This document shows, in pieces, positions 1 to 5,830 of a stretch of 8,200 nucleotides of DNA. The notes under the pieces were generated by a model. That model saw only the letters and a program-made list of their open reading frames with translations, did not search any database and had not been told where the DNA came from. How positions within the stretch are numbered: the first letter of the stretch is position 1; every line of letters begins with the position of its first letter. The stretch is taken from assembly GCA_012800625.1 (NCBI GenBank), contig JAAZIY010000175.1, positions 1 through 8,200 on the forward strand. Reading direction: 5' to 3'. The DNA comes from Lentisphaerota bacterium (lineage in GTDB: Bacteria > Verrucomicrobiota > Lentisphaeria > Oligosphaerales > Oligosphaeraceae). Position numbers and translations under genes: made by a program.

Positions 1-191
1 CAAAAAGCCCTTGAACCACAAAGGCACACGAAGGGGGGAGGACACGAAGAGACACAAAGGGGCACGAAGGCACACTAAGGGCTTATGCGGCGCCTGCGGC
101 GCCGCATAAGCCCTTAGTGTGCCTTCGTGCCCCTTTGTGTCTCTTCGTGTCCTCCCCCCTTCGTGTGCCTTTGTGGTTCAAGGGCTTTTTG
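1..191. repeat. Perfect long inverted repeat (94-bp arms, 3-nt loop)
   Basis: Positions 1-94 are the exact reverse complement of 98-191, with only TGC (95-97) between them. I checked the pairing at the centre (gcttatgcggcgcc against ggcgccgcataagc), at the C/G runs (31-40 against 152-161) and at the outer end (1 against 191). The arms consist largely of variants of a short motif, cacgaag or cacaaag, separated by a few bases. The left arm begins at the first base of the window, so the true palindrome may be longer. No gene is seen inside. The RNA would fold into a very long hairpin and might end an upstream transcript, but there is no clean U-tract to prove that. A chimeric assembly or amplification artefact is a real alternative. 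Confidence 0.97.
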
Positions 192-199
192 GACGGGGT

Positions 200-228
200 T
201 TGCTTTCAGGAGCTTCAGACATTACATT
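200..228 (+). promoter_or_regulatory. Possible sigma-70 promoter for valS
   Basis: TTGCTT (200-205) and TACATT (223-228) are separated by 17 bp and lie just right of the palindrome, giving a predicted start near 235. The hexamers match the consensus only 3/6 and 4/6, so this is a weak call resting on spacing and position. Confidence 0.25.
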
Positions 229-242
229 TGTCTTTTTACCAA

Positions 243-284
243 AACCAGTCGTTTTTGCGCGTTTTTGCTCGGATACGACTGGTT
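243..284 (+). promoter_or_regulatory. Stem-loop in the valS leader
   Basis: AACCAGTCGT (243-252) and ACGACTGGTT (275-284) are perfect 10-bp inverted arms around a 22-nt U-rich loop. The loop and stem junction hold two copies of gtttttgc. The right arm ends 14 nt before the Shine-Dalgarno AGGAG (299-303) of valS. This placement suits a leader hairpin affecting expression of the synthetase. I found no T-box sequence (TGGnACCGCG) and no clear antiterminator pairing, so the function is not assigned. Confidence 0.5.
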
Positions 285-308
285 GTTTCATGTTTTTCAG
301 GAGCATTC

Positions 309-2981
309 ATGAGCCAGAGCAGTCTATCCCGCGCCTATGATCCGGCCGAGGTGGAGAAGAAATGGTATTCCACCTGGGAAGAGCGCGGCTATTTTCATGC
401 CGATCCGCAAAGCGACAAACCTGCCTACAGCATCGTTATTCCGCCGCCCAACGTAACCGGCATGCTCACCCTGGGACATGTGCTCAACAATTCCCTGCAA
501 GACATCCTGATTCGCTTCGAGAAGCTGCGCGGGCGCGAGGTCTGCTGGGTGCCCGGCACAGACCATGCCGGCATTGCCACCCAGGCCAAGGTCGAGGCGC
601 AGCTGCGCCAGGAAAAAGGCCTGGGCAGACATGACCTGGGACGGGAGAAATTCCTCGAGCATATGTGGCAGTGGAAGGAGAAGTACGGCGGCACCATTAT
701 CCGGCAGCTGCGCAGCATAGGCTGCGCCTGCGACTGGGAGCGGGAACGCTTCACCCTGGACCCGAAGCTCTCCGCCGCCGTGCAAGAGGTCTTTATCAGA
801 CTGTATAACAAGGGCCTGGTCTACAAGGGTAAGCGCATTATCAACTGGTGCCCCAAGTCCGGCACTGCGCTTTCTGATGAGGAAGTGATCTATAGAGAGG
901 AAAAGGGCAAGCTCTGGTATTTCCGCTATCCTTACAGTGACGGCTCCGGATACGTCGTTATCGCCACCACCAGGCCTGAGACCATGCTGGCCGATACCGC
1001 CGTCGCCGTACACCCCGAAGATGCGCGCTACCGCGACAAGCTGGGAAAAACCCTGACCCTGCCATTGGTGGGAAGAGAGATACCCCTGATCGCCGACGAC
1101 TACGTCGAGCGCGAGTTCGGCAGCGGCGCAGTGAAGATAACCCCGGCGCATGACCCCAACGACTACGAGGTGGGACTGCGACACGGCCTGGATATGCCCG
1201 AGGTCATGAACGACGACGGCACTATGAACAAGCAGGCCGGAGCAGATTTCGATGGCCTGGACCGCTATCAGGCCAGAAAACTGGTGCTGCAAAAAATGGA
1301 GGAGCTAGGCCTGCTCGAAAAGACCGAGGAGCACATCCACCAGGTGGGCTACTCCGAGCGCGGCAATGTGGCCGTCGAACCGCGGCTCTCCGACCAGTGG
1401 TTCGTGAAAATGGAAGAGCTGGCCAAGCCGGCACTCGAGGTGGTCGAGCAGGAGCGCGTGCGCTTCCACCCGCAGCGCTGGGTGAAAACCTACAGACACT
1501 GGATGGAGAATATCAAGGACTGGTGCATCAGCCGGCAGCTCTGGTGGGGACACCGCATACCGGCATATTATTGCACACAATGCAACAAGCTTTACGTGAG
1601 CAAGGAAAGCCCGGCGCTCTGCGTCTGCGGCTGCAAGGCGTTTAAGCAGGATCCGGATGTGCTCGACACCTGGTTCAGCTCCTGGCTCTGGCCCTTCTCG
1701 GTCTTTGACTGGCCAGAGGAAAGCAGGGAACTAAAACGCTTCTACCCTACTCAAAGTTTAGTAACCGGACCTGACATTATCTTCTTCTGGGTTGCTCGTA
1801 TGATCATGGCAGGCCTGGAGTTCACCGGCGACATCCCCTTCAGCGACGTTTACTTCACCTCCATTATCCGAGATGAGGAAGGCCGCAAGATGTCCAAAAG
1901 CCTGAACAACTCGCCCGATCCCATAGACGTGGTGGCCCAATACGGCGCGGACGCGCTGCGCTTCACCATGGCCTATATCGCGCCGCTGGGCCAGGACATA
2001 CGCTACAGCAACGAGAAATGCGAGCTGGGACGCAACTTCGCCAACAAGCTCTGGAACCTGGTGCGCTTCAGACTGAGCAAGGGAGCCGTCAGTTCTGACT
2101 GGCAAGACCTGGAGGGCCTGCCCGCCGAGAGGCTGCGCGCCGATGACAAATGGATACTGGCGCGCCTGCAGCGCATCGTGAAAGCCACAGGCGAAAGCCT
2201 GCAGCGCTTCAGCTTCAACGAGGCGGCCAGGAATCTCTACGATTTCATCTGGAACGAGTTTTGCGACTGGTACCTGGAGTCCTGCAAGTCGGCTTTCGAG
2301 GGCGATTGCGCCGGCGCCGCCGCCAGCCGGCGTATCTTCGATCACGCCGTGTCGGTGTTTTTGCGCCTGCTGCACCCCTTCATGCCCTTTGTCACTGAGG
2401 AGCTCTATCACCAGATGGGCTTCGTCGGGCCGGAAGACTCGATCATGCTGAGCAAGTGGCCGGAGGAAATCAGCGCCGAGCAACTTGAACAGCTGGGCGC
2501 CAACGAAGAGCTGCTGCGCCTTAATGTGGCCAAGTTCGAGCTGATCCGCGCCCTGCGTAATCTGCGCGCCAGCTATCAGATACCTGGCAGCCGAGCAGTG
2601 AGCCTGGTGATCGAGGCGGTCAGCCGCGAGGCGGAGGAATTCTTGCGCGACGACCTGGATGCGCTGCAAAGCCTGCTGAATGCCGAAAGCATAGAGTTTG
2701 CCGCCAGGCCGGAAGGCGCCTGCGGCGTGGCCCTCAGCGACATAGGCAGCGCCTACCTGCCACTGGCCGGCGTGGTGGACCTCGAGGCCGAGCTGGCTCG
2801 CCTGCGCAAACAAGAGGAGGAGAGCAGTAACTACCTGGCCGGCCTGCAAGGCAAGCTGGCCAACGCCAACTTTGTCGCCCGCGCCCCGGAGGCGGTGGTC
2901 GCCAAAGAACGACAAAATGTCCGCGACACGGAAGAGAAACTGTCGCGCATCAGAGAACAAATCGCCGTTTTCGGCCAATAA
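309..2981 (+). CDS. valS: Valyl-tRNA synthetase
   Basis: Class I aminoacyl-tRNA synthetase that charges tRNA-Val in the cytoplasm using ATP; 890 residues, a normal length for bacterial ValRS. Visible motifs in order: PPPNVTG followed by the HIGH-equivalent TLGH (residues 54-57); the CP1 editing-domain signature ATTRPET (about 219-225), which removes mischarged threonine; a cysteine cluster C422-x2-C425 and C438-x-C440-x-C442, suited to a structural zinc; KMSKS (527-531); the anticodon-binding helical domain (about 610-760); and the C-terminal coiled-coil arm (about 815-890). The start at 309 is chosen because AGGAG (299-303) lies 5 nt upstream and the protein there begins as the family does. 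The frame stays open upstream to 117, but that extension runs into the palindrome and is not protein-like. The usual His of the HIGH motif's first position is Thr. The NifU-like gene follows after 15 nt, probably in one operon. Confidence 0.98.
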   Translation: MSQSSLSRAYDPAEVEKKWYSTWEERGYFHADPQSDKPAYSIVIPPPNVTGMLTLGHVLNNSLQDILIRFEKLRGREVCWVPGTDHAGIATQAKVEAQLRQEKGLGRHDLGREKFLEHMWQWKEKYGGTIIRQLRSIGCACDWERERFTLDPKLSAAVQEVFIRLYNKGLVYKGKRIINWCPKSGTALSDEEVIYREEKGKLWYFRYPYSDGSGYVVIATTRPETMLADTAVAVHPEDARYRDKLGKTLTLPLVGREIPLIADDYVEREFGSGAVKITPAHDPNDYEVGLRHGLDMPEVMNDDGTMNKQAGADFDGLDRYQARKLVLQKMEELGLLEKTEEHIHQVGYSERGNVAVEPRLSDQWFVKMEELAKPALEVVEQERVRFHPQRWVKTYRHWMENIKDWCISRQLWWGHRIPAYYCTQCNKLYVSKESPALCVCGCKAFKQDPDVLDTWFSSWLWPFSVFDWPEESRELKRFYPTQSLVTGPDIIFFWVARMIMAGLEFTGDIPFSDVYFTSIIRDEEGRKMSKSLNNSPDPIDVVAQYGADALRFTMAYIAPLGQDIRYSNEKCELGRNFANKLWNLVRFRLSKGAVSSDWQDLEGLPAERLRADDKWILARLQRIVKATGESLQRFSFNEAARNLYDFIWNEFCDWYLESCKSAFEGDCAGAAASRRIFDHAVSVFLRLLHPFMPFVTEELYHQMGFVGPEDSIMLSKWPEEISAEQLEQLGANEELLRLNVAKFELIRALRNLRASYQIPGSRAVSLVIEAVSREAEEFLRDDLDALQSLLNAESIEFAARPEGACGVALSDIGSAYLPLAGVVDLEAELARLRKQEEESSNYLAGLQGKLANANFVARAPEAVVAKERQNVRDTEEKLSRIREQIAVFGQ

Positions 2982-2996
2982 AAAAGGAATATCATC

Positions 2997-3215
2997 ATGG
3001 AAGAAAAAATCAAGGAAGTATTGGAGTCCTTGCGCGTGCATCTGCAAAATGATGGCGGCGACATGGAGCTAGTGAAGATCGAAGGCAACCAGGTCTTCCT
3101 GCGTCTGAAAGGCGCCTGCGGCAGCTGCCCTTATTCGCAGATCACTTTAAAGGACGGCATCGAGCGCACCCTGAAACAGCAGGTCAGCGAGGACATAGTC
3201 GTCGAAAGAGTCTGA
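2997..3215 (+). CDS. NifU C-terminal-domain Fe-S scaffold/carrier protein
   Basis: This 72-residue protein consists of a single NifU C-terminal (Nfu-type) domain. It contains the family hallmarks NDGGDMELV (residues 18-26) and GACGSCPYS, whose CxxC cysteines at about 41 and 44 normally hold a labile iron-sulfur cluster shared across a dimer for delivery to apoproteins. AAGGAA (2984-2989) lies 7 nt before the ATG. Stand-alone Nfu domains of this size are common. It starts 15 nt after valS, and the pair ends at the stem-loop at 3230-3267. Its link to the ORP-like cluster beyond the convergent regulator is only positional, although that cluster encodes a protein with four predicted [4Fe-4S] sites. 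No SUF or ISC gene is visible nearby. Confidence 0.93.
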   Translation: MEEKIKEVLESLRVHLQNDGGDMELVKIEGNQVFLRLKGACGSCPYSQITLKDGIERTLKQQVSEDIVVERV

Positions 3216-3229
3216 TTCCCACCCTCAAC

Positions 3230-3267
3230 AAAAGCCCCATGCGGTAAAACCGCATGGGGCTTTTTTT
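3230..3267. terminator. Bidirectional intrinsic terminator between convergent genes
   Basis: The arms 3230-3245 and 3249-3264 form a 16-bp perfect stem (core AGCCCCATGCGGT / ACCGCATGGGGCT) with an AAA loop, followed by seven T (3261-3267) on the plus strand. On the minus strand the stem ends in TTTT. It lies 14 nt after the NifU-like stop and about 48 nt beyond the stop of the minus-strand regulator, so it can end both transcripts. Confidence 0.93.
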
Positions 3268-3273
3268 GTCTGT

Positions 3274-3303
3274 CTTAGTGTTCCTTCGTGTGTCTTCGTG
3301 TCC
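3274..3303. repeat. Dispersed 'cacgaag'-type repeat, copy 2
   Basis: The stretch cttagtgttccttcgtg (3274-3290) continues into tgtcttcgtgtcc. It closely resembles 111-151 in the right arm of the palindrome (cttagtgtgccttcgtg and ctcttcgtgtcc). It lies directly after the terminator, between convergent genes. No function is evident. Confidence 0.75.
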
Positions 3304-3314
3304 ACTCTCCTAGG

Positions 3315-4685
3315 CTAGTTTTTCCGGCTGCGTCCGTCTTTTGCCGGCGGCTGTATCTTATGGGCCTTGATTTTGCGGAACAGGGTGCTGGTGTCTATGC
3401 CCAGCTCGGCGGCGGCCAGTTTGCGGCTGCCCTGGTGTTTGCGCAGGGCTTCCTCGATGCTGAGCTTCTCCAGGTCTTCCAGGTTCATGGGCAGCTCTTC
3501 GGGCATGGTGCCGCCGGCTGCGGGGCGCAGTTCAAGGGGCAGGTGTTTTCCCTCGATAAGCGCGCCGCGGCAAAGCACGAAGGCCTGCTCGACGATGTTC
3601 TCCAGCTCGCGCACATTGCCGGGGAAGTCGTGCTCCATAAGGCGGCGCATGACCTCGTCGCTGACCCCGAGTATATGCCGGTCTTGCAGGTGGTTGAACT
3701 TGTCTATCATGTGTTCGAGCAGCAGCGGTATGTCCTCGCGGCGCTGCGCCAGGCCGGGCAGTCTCAGGCTGACCACCCTGATGCGGTAGTAGAGGTCCTG
3801 GCGGAACTTCTCCTGCTCCATAAGCTCCTGCAGGTCGCGGTTGGTGGCGCAGACCACACGCACATCCACCGGCTGGGGCTTGACCGCGCCCAAAGGCTCG
3901 ATAAGGCGCTCCTGCAAGACCCGCAGCAGGCGCACTTGCATGGCCGCGGAGACATCGCCGATCTCGTCGAGAAAGATAGTGCCGCCCTCGGCCAGGGCGA
4001 AGCGCCCCGGCTTGTCTTTTTTGGCGTCGGTGAAGGCGCCGGCCTTGTAGCCGAAAAGCTCGCTTTCCAGCAGCGTGTCGGGCAGGGCGGCGCAGTTGAC
4101 CGCCACAAAGGGCTGCTCGCGGCGCGGCGAGAGCTGATGTATGGCGCGGGCAAAAAGCTCCTTGCCCGTGCCGCTGGCGCCCTCGATAAGCACATTGGAG
4201 GGGCTTGCGGCGATCTGCGGCAGTATGTCGAAAAGCCGTCGCATGGCGGTGCTCTGGCCGATGATGTCCTCGAAACCGTAGCGCCCGTGCAGCTCTTTCT
4301 GCAGGCGTTCGAGCTGGCTGAGGTCCTGAAAGCTTTCCACCCCGCCGATGATCCGGCCTTTCGCGTCCTTCAGCAGGGCGCAGCCCAGGCGTATGGGGAT
4401 GCGCTCGCCTTCGCTGTCAACAATCAGGGCCTGCTTGTCCAGTATAGGCTCGCCGCTGGCAAAGGTCTGGCGCAGGGCGCAATCATTCTCGCAGATACTG
4501 GCGCGAAAGACCTCCGAGCACCTGGCGCCTATGGCTTCTTGGCGCGAGATGCCGGTGATCTCTTCGGCGGCCCGGTTGAAGCTGGTGACGCGCCAGTCCA
4601 GGTCCACGCTGAACACGCCTTCGTTCAAAGAATCGAGTATGGCGCAGTCCTGGTCCAGGTAAAATGCGGCTTTGGGCTTACTCAT
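3315..4685 (-). CDS. Sigma-54-dependent transcriptional activator (PAS / AAA+ / Fis HTH)
   Basis: A 456-residue enhancer-binding protein. The N-terminal PAS sensor (about 8-130) carries cysteines at 56, 65, 69 and 102. The AAA+ domain (about 138-385) has Walker A GASGTGKE (169-176), a GAFTDA loop (216-221) where most relatives have GAFTGA, Walker B with D240-E241, the arginine-finger region FRQDLYYRI (294-302) and sensor II GNVRE (356-360). A Fis-type helix-turn-helix follows (about 408-444). The ATG at 4685 is chosen because GGAGG (plus-strand cctcc, 4696-4700) lies 10 nt upstream. A TTG at 4718 is in frame but would add residues overlapping that site. The protein uses ATP hydrolysis to open sigma-54 promoters. 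Being divergent from an operon with a sigma-54 promoter, it is the likely activator, as the cognate regulator is at the D. vulgaris orange-protein locus. There is no receiver domain, so control is probably through the PAS signal. Confidence 0.95.
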   Translation of the reverse strand: MSKPKAAFYLDQDCAILDSLNEGVFSVDLDWRVTSFNRAAEEITGISRQEAIGARCSEVFRASICENDCALRQTFASGEPILDKQALIVDSEGERIPIRLGCALLKDAKGRIIGGVESFQDLSQLERLQKELHGRYGFEDIIGQSTAMRRLFDILPQIAASPSNVLIEGASGTGKELFARAIHQLSPRREQPFVAVNCAALPDTLLESELFGYKAGAFTDAKKDKPGRFALAEGGTIFLDEIGDVSAAMQVRLLRVLQERLIEPLGAVKPQPVDVRVVCATNRDLQELMEQEKFRQDLYYRIRVVSLRLPGLAQRREDIPLLLEHMIDKFNHLQDRHILGVSDEVMRRLMEHDFPGNVRELENIVEQAFVLCRGALIEGKHLPLELRPAAGGTMPEELPMNLEDLEKLSIEEALRKHQGSRKLAAAELGIDTSTLFRKIKAHKIQPPAKDGRSRKN

Positions 4686-4721
4686 ATGAAAATGGCCTCC
4701 TAGTAATGCAGTCTGCAAGGT

Positions 4722-4730
4722 TGTGTCACA
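4722..4730. promoter_or_regulatory. Short dyad, possible operator
   Basis: TGTG-T-CACA lies just downstream of the predicted -10 of the minus-strand regulator gene, at its likely transcription start. A bound protein there could autoregulate the gene. Arms of 4 bp are short enough to be chance. Confidence 0.2.
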
Positions 4731-4733
4731 GCT

Positions 4734-4761
4734 AATATAGCATATTGCAATGATATGGCAA
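4734..4761 (-). promoter_or_regulatory. Sigma-70-like promoter for the regulator gene
   Basis: On the minus strand TTGCCA (4761-4756) and TATATT (4739-4734) are separated by 16 bp, each close to the -35 and -10 consensus. The predicted start, near 4727, leaves a leader of about 40 nt with the GGAGG site before the ATG at 4685. Confidence 0.5.
4741..4757. promoter_or_regulatory. Candidate activator-binding dyad
   Basis: CATAT-N7-ATATG is a 17-bp dyad with a nested ATTGCAAT palindrome (4744-4751). It lies about 130-147 bp upstream of the predicted sigma-54 start, a usual distance for enhancer-binding proteins, and overlaps the regulator's own promoter spacer. It could therefore serve activation and autoregulation. 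This rests on position and symmetry only. Confidence 0.3.
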
Positions 4762-4791
4762 GTTATAAGAGTGTATCTGGAGCTTGTTCGG

Positions 4792-4820
4792 ACACGAAGT
4801 CACACGAAGTCACACGAAGA
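4792..4820. repeat. Tandem decamer repeat in the divergent promoter region (copy 3 of the 'cacgaag' family)
   Basis: The decamer acacgaagtc is repeated at 4792-4801 and 4802-4811, with a third, incomplete unit at 4812-4819. It belongs to the same motif family as 1-191 and 3274-3303. It lies roughly 70-95 bp upstream of the predicted sigma-54 start with a period near one helical turn. That would suit protein binding, but the copies elsewhere argue for a dispersed repeat. Confidence 0.8.
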
Positions 4821-4860
4821 TTGGGCGCTAGGCCGGGGTTTTGTCGCGCCGCTTTTATTT

Positions 4861-4877
4861 CTGGCATGTTTTCTGCT
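4861..4877 (+). promoter_or_regulatory. Sigma-54 (-24/-12) promoter of the ORP-like operon
   Basis: CTGGCATGTTTTCTGCT matches YTGGCACGN4TTGCW with two mismatches (C to T in the -24 box, first T of the -12 box to C). The invariant GG (4863-4864) and GC (4875-4876) are exactly 10 bp apart. Transcription should start about 12 nt after the GC, near 4888, only 2 nt before the ATG at 4890. The divergent activator gene supports the call. Confidence 0.8.
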
Positions 4878-4889
4878 AACATATAAATC

Positions 4890-5303
4890 ATGATTACACT
4901 CGCCTTACCAATTTGGCAGGGTCGGCTCAGTCCGGTCTTTGATTTTTGCACTGCTGTTCAGCTTTACAGTTACTGCGACGGTGTTTTCAGCGCTGGCGCC
5001 AGGCTGGAATTTGTCAGCCAGGACGCCTATGGGCGCGCCGCTCTTCTGCGCGGCGCCGGCGTGCGGGTTTTGCTCTGCGGTGCGGTATCGCGTGCGCATC
5101 AGTTTGCCTTGCGCCAGGCCGGCATTGAGCTGCATTCGCATATCTGCGGCGAGCCGTCGGCGCTGCTGCAGGCTTATGCCGCCGGAGAGCTGCATGATTT
5201 CCGCATGCCTGGCTGCGGTCGCGGAATGCGCCGCGGCTGCGGCAGAGGGCAGGGTCGAGGCGGCAGAGGGCCCGGCGGCGGCAGACGCGGAGCGGCGTTT
5301 TAG
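4890..5303 (+). CDS. NifX/NifB-type cofactor-binding domain protein, orange-protein (ORP)-like
   Basis: A 137-residue protein of the dinitrogenase iron-molybdenum cofactor-binding family. It shows the typical start MITLALPIWQGRLSPVFD, the central LLCGAVS (61-67), the HSHICGE region (83-88) and a final MPGC (106-109). The last 29 residues are a Gly/Arg-rich tail with a second Cys (117). Cysteines are at 20, 29, 63, 86, 109 and 117. In Desulfovibrio the orange protein has this fold and binds a Mo-Cu sulfide cluster. That this protein binds the same cluster is inferred from the neighbours (sigma-54 activator, MinD-type ATPases) and not from residues I can verify. The ATG at 4890 is the natural domain start; I see no Shine-Dalgarno, and the predicted RNA start is 2 nt away. 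Other NifX-like carriers remain possible. Confidence 0.88.
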   Translation: MITLALPIWQGRLSPVFDFCTAVQLYSYCDGVFSAGARLEFVSQDAYGRAALLRGAGVRVLLCGAVSRAHQFALRQAGIELHSHICGEPSALLQAYAAGELHDFRMPGCGRGMRRGCGRGQGRGGRGPGGGRRGAAF

Positions 5304-5307
5304 CGAG

Positions 5308-5331
5308 TGTATGCTTGCACAAATTTTTTTT
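5308..5331 (+). terminator. Weak stem-loop with U-tract (possible attenuator)
   Basis: GTGTA-TGCT-TGCAC forms a 5-bp stem containing one G-U pair, followed by AAA and eight T (5324-5331), in the 76-nt gap between the NifX-like and DUF5320-like genes. The stem is short, so full termination is unlikely. Partial attenuation, which would make more of the first protein, is possible. Confidence 0.25.
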
Positions 5332-5379
5332 CTGCAGTGATGCAGTACAACAAGAACCCCAATAAAAAGGAGTGTTATT

Positions 5380-5751
5380 ATGCCTAGAGGTGATGGAAGC
5401 GGCCCCCGAGGAATGGGCCCAATGACAGGAAGAGCGGCAGGCTACTGCGCCGGATATATGCGACCTGGCTTCGCAAACCAGGGCTTCGGTTTCGGCGCGC
5501 GCGGCGGCTTCGGCTTTGGAGCCGGACGCGGCATGGGCGGCGGACGTGGCATGGGCGGCGGACGCGGCATGGGCGGCGGACGCGGCTTTGCTTACGGCTA
5601 TGGCTACGGTGCCGGTTACGGCCCGGGTGCCTGGAACCAGCCCAGTGCCGAACAGGAGCAGGAGATGCTCAAGTCGCAGCTTGCCGATCTTGAGGGCTTG
5701 AGCGCCGAGCTTAAGCAGAGACTCGCAGCTCTGGAAAAGAAAAGCGAGTAG
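5380..5751 (+). CDS. DUF5320-like Gly-rich protein with C-terminal coiled coil
   Basis: A 123-residue protein beginning with MPRGDGSGPRGMGPMTGR, the usual opening of DUF5320-type small proteins found beside NifX-like genes in anaerobes. Residue 23 is the only cysteine. Residues about 35-85 are Gly/Arg/Met/Tyr-rich and include GRGMGG units encoded by an 18-bp tandem repeat. Residues about 88-123 are charged and Leu-rich (LKSQLADLEGLSAELKQRL), predicting a coiled coil suited to self-assembly or docking. There is no signal peptide or membrane segment. AAAAAGGAG lies 7 nt before the ATG. Biochemical function is unknown; a structural or adaptor part of the ORP-like complex is inferred from position. 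Confidence 0.85.
   Translation: MPRGDGSGPRGMGPMTGRAAGYCAGYMRPGFANQGFGFGARGGFGFGAGRGMGGGRGMGGGRGMGGGRGFAYGYGYGAGYGPGAWNQPSAEQEQEMLKSQLADLEGLSAELKQRLAALEKKSE
5524..5586 (+). repeat. 18-bp in-frame tandem repeat
   Basis: The unit ggacgcggcatgggcggc is present at 5524-5541, 5542-5559 (one T for C change) and 5560-5577, with a half unit at 5578-5586. It encodes repeated GRGMGG. Near-identical copies imply recent expansion by slippage, and copy number may vary between strains. Confidence 0.95.
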
Positions 5752-5765
5752 CAATTGTTGAACCA

Positions 5766-5803
5766 GCCGGCGCCGGGGCGGCACATACCCGCTCGGCGCC
5801 GGC
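5766..5803 (+). repeat. GC-rich intercistronic stem-loop
   Basis: GCCGGCGCCG (5766-5775) is the exact reverse complement of CGGCGCCGGC (5794-5803), around an 18-nt loop. It fills most of the 79-nt gap between the DUF5320-like and zinc-ribbon genes. There is no U-tract, so it is not a classical terminator. It may protect or separate the mRNA segments. Confidence 0.7.
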
Positions 5804-5830
5804 GCCAATGCATGAACAAAGGAGCAGAAT

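Noticed and set aside
1..191. Terminal inverted repeats of an insertion sequence
   Set aside because: The arms are separated by only 3 nt, leaving no room for a transposase.
117..308. N-terminal extension of valS by 64 residues
   Set aside because: It begins inside the palindrome, has no homologous character, and the AGGAG site 5 nt before the ATG at 309 gives the family-like N-terminus.
192..308. T-box riboswitch upstream of valS
   Set aside because: No TGGnACCGCG T-box sequence and no terminator/antiterminator pair; only one simple hairpin is present.
1758..3047. A 429-codon minus-strand ORF opposite valS and the NifU-like gene
   Set aside because: It runs across two confident plus-strand genes, shows no motifs and is explained by codon bias in GC-rich DNA.
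3288..4703. A 471-codon plus-strand ORF opposite the sigma-54 activator
   Set aside because: It is the mirror of a gene with unmistakable AAA+ motifs; its protein shows no recognisable domain, and it starts inside a repeat without a good ribosome site.
4722..4740. Sigma-54 promoter facing the regulator gene (TGACACAACCTTGC on the minus strand)
   Set aside because: The spacing between the -24-like and -12-like parts is off by one and the GG is missing; the sigma-70-like pair fits better.
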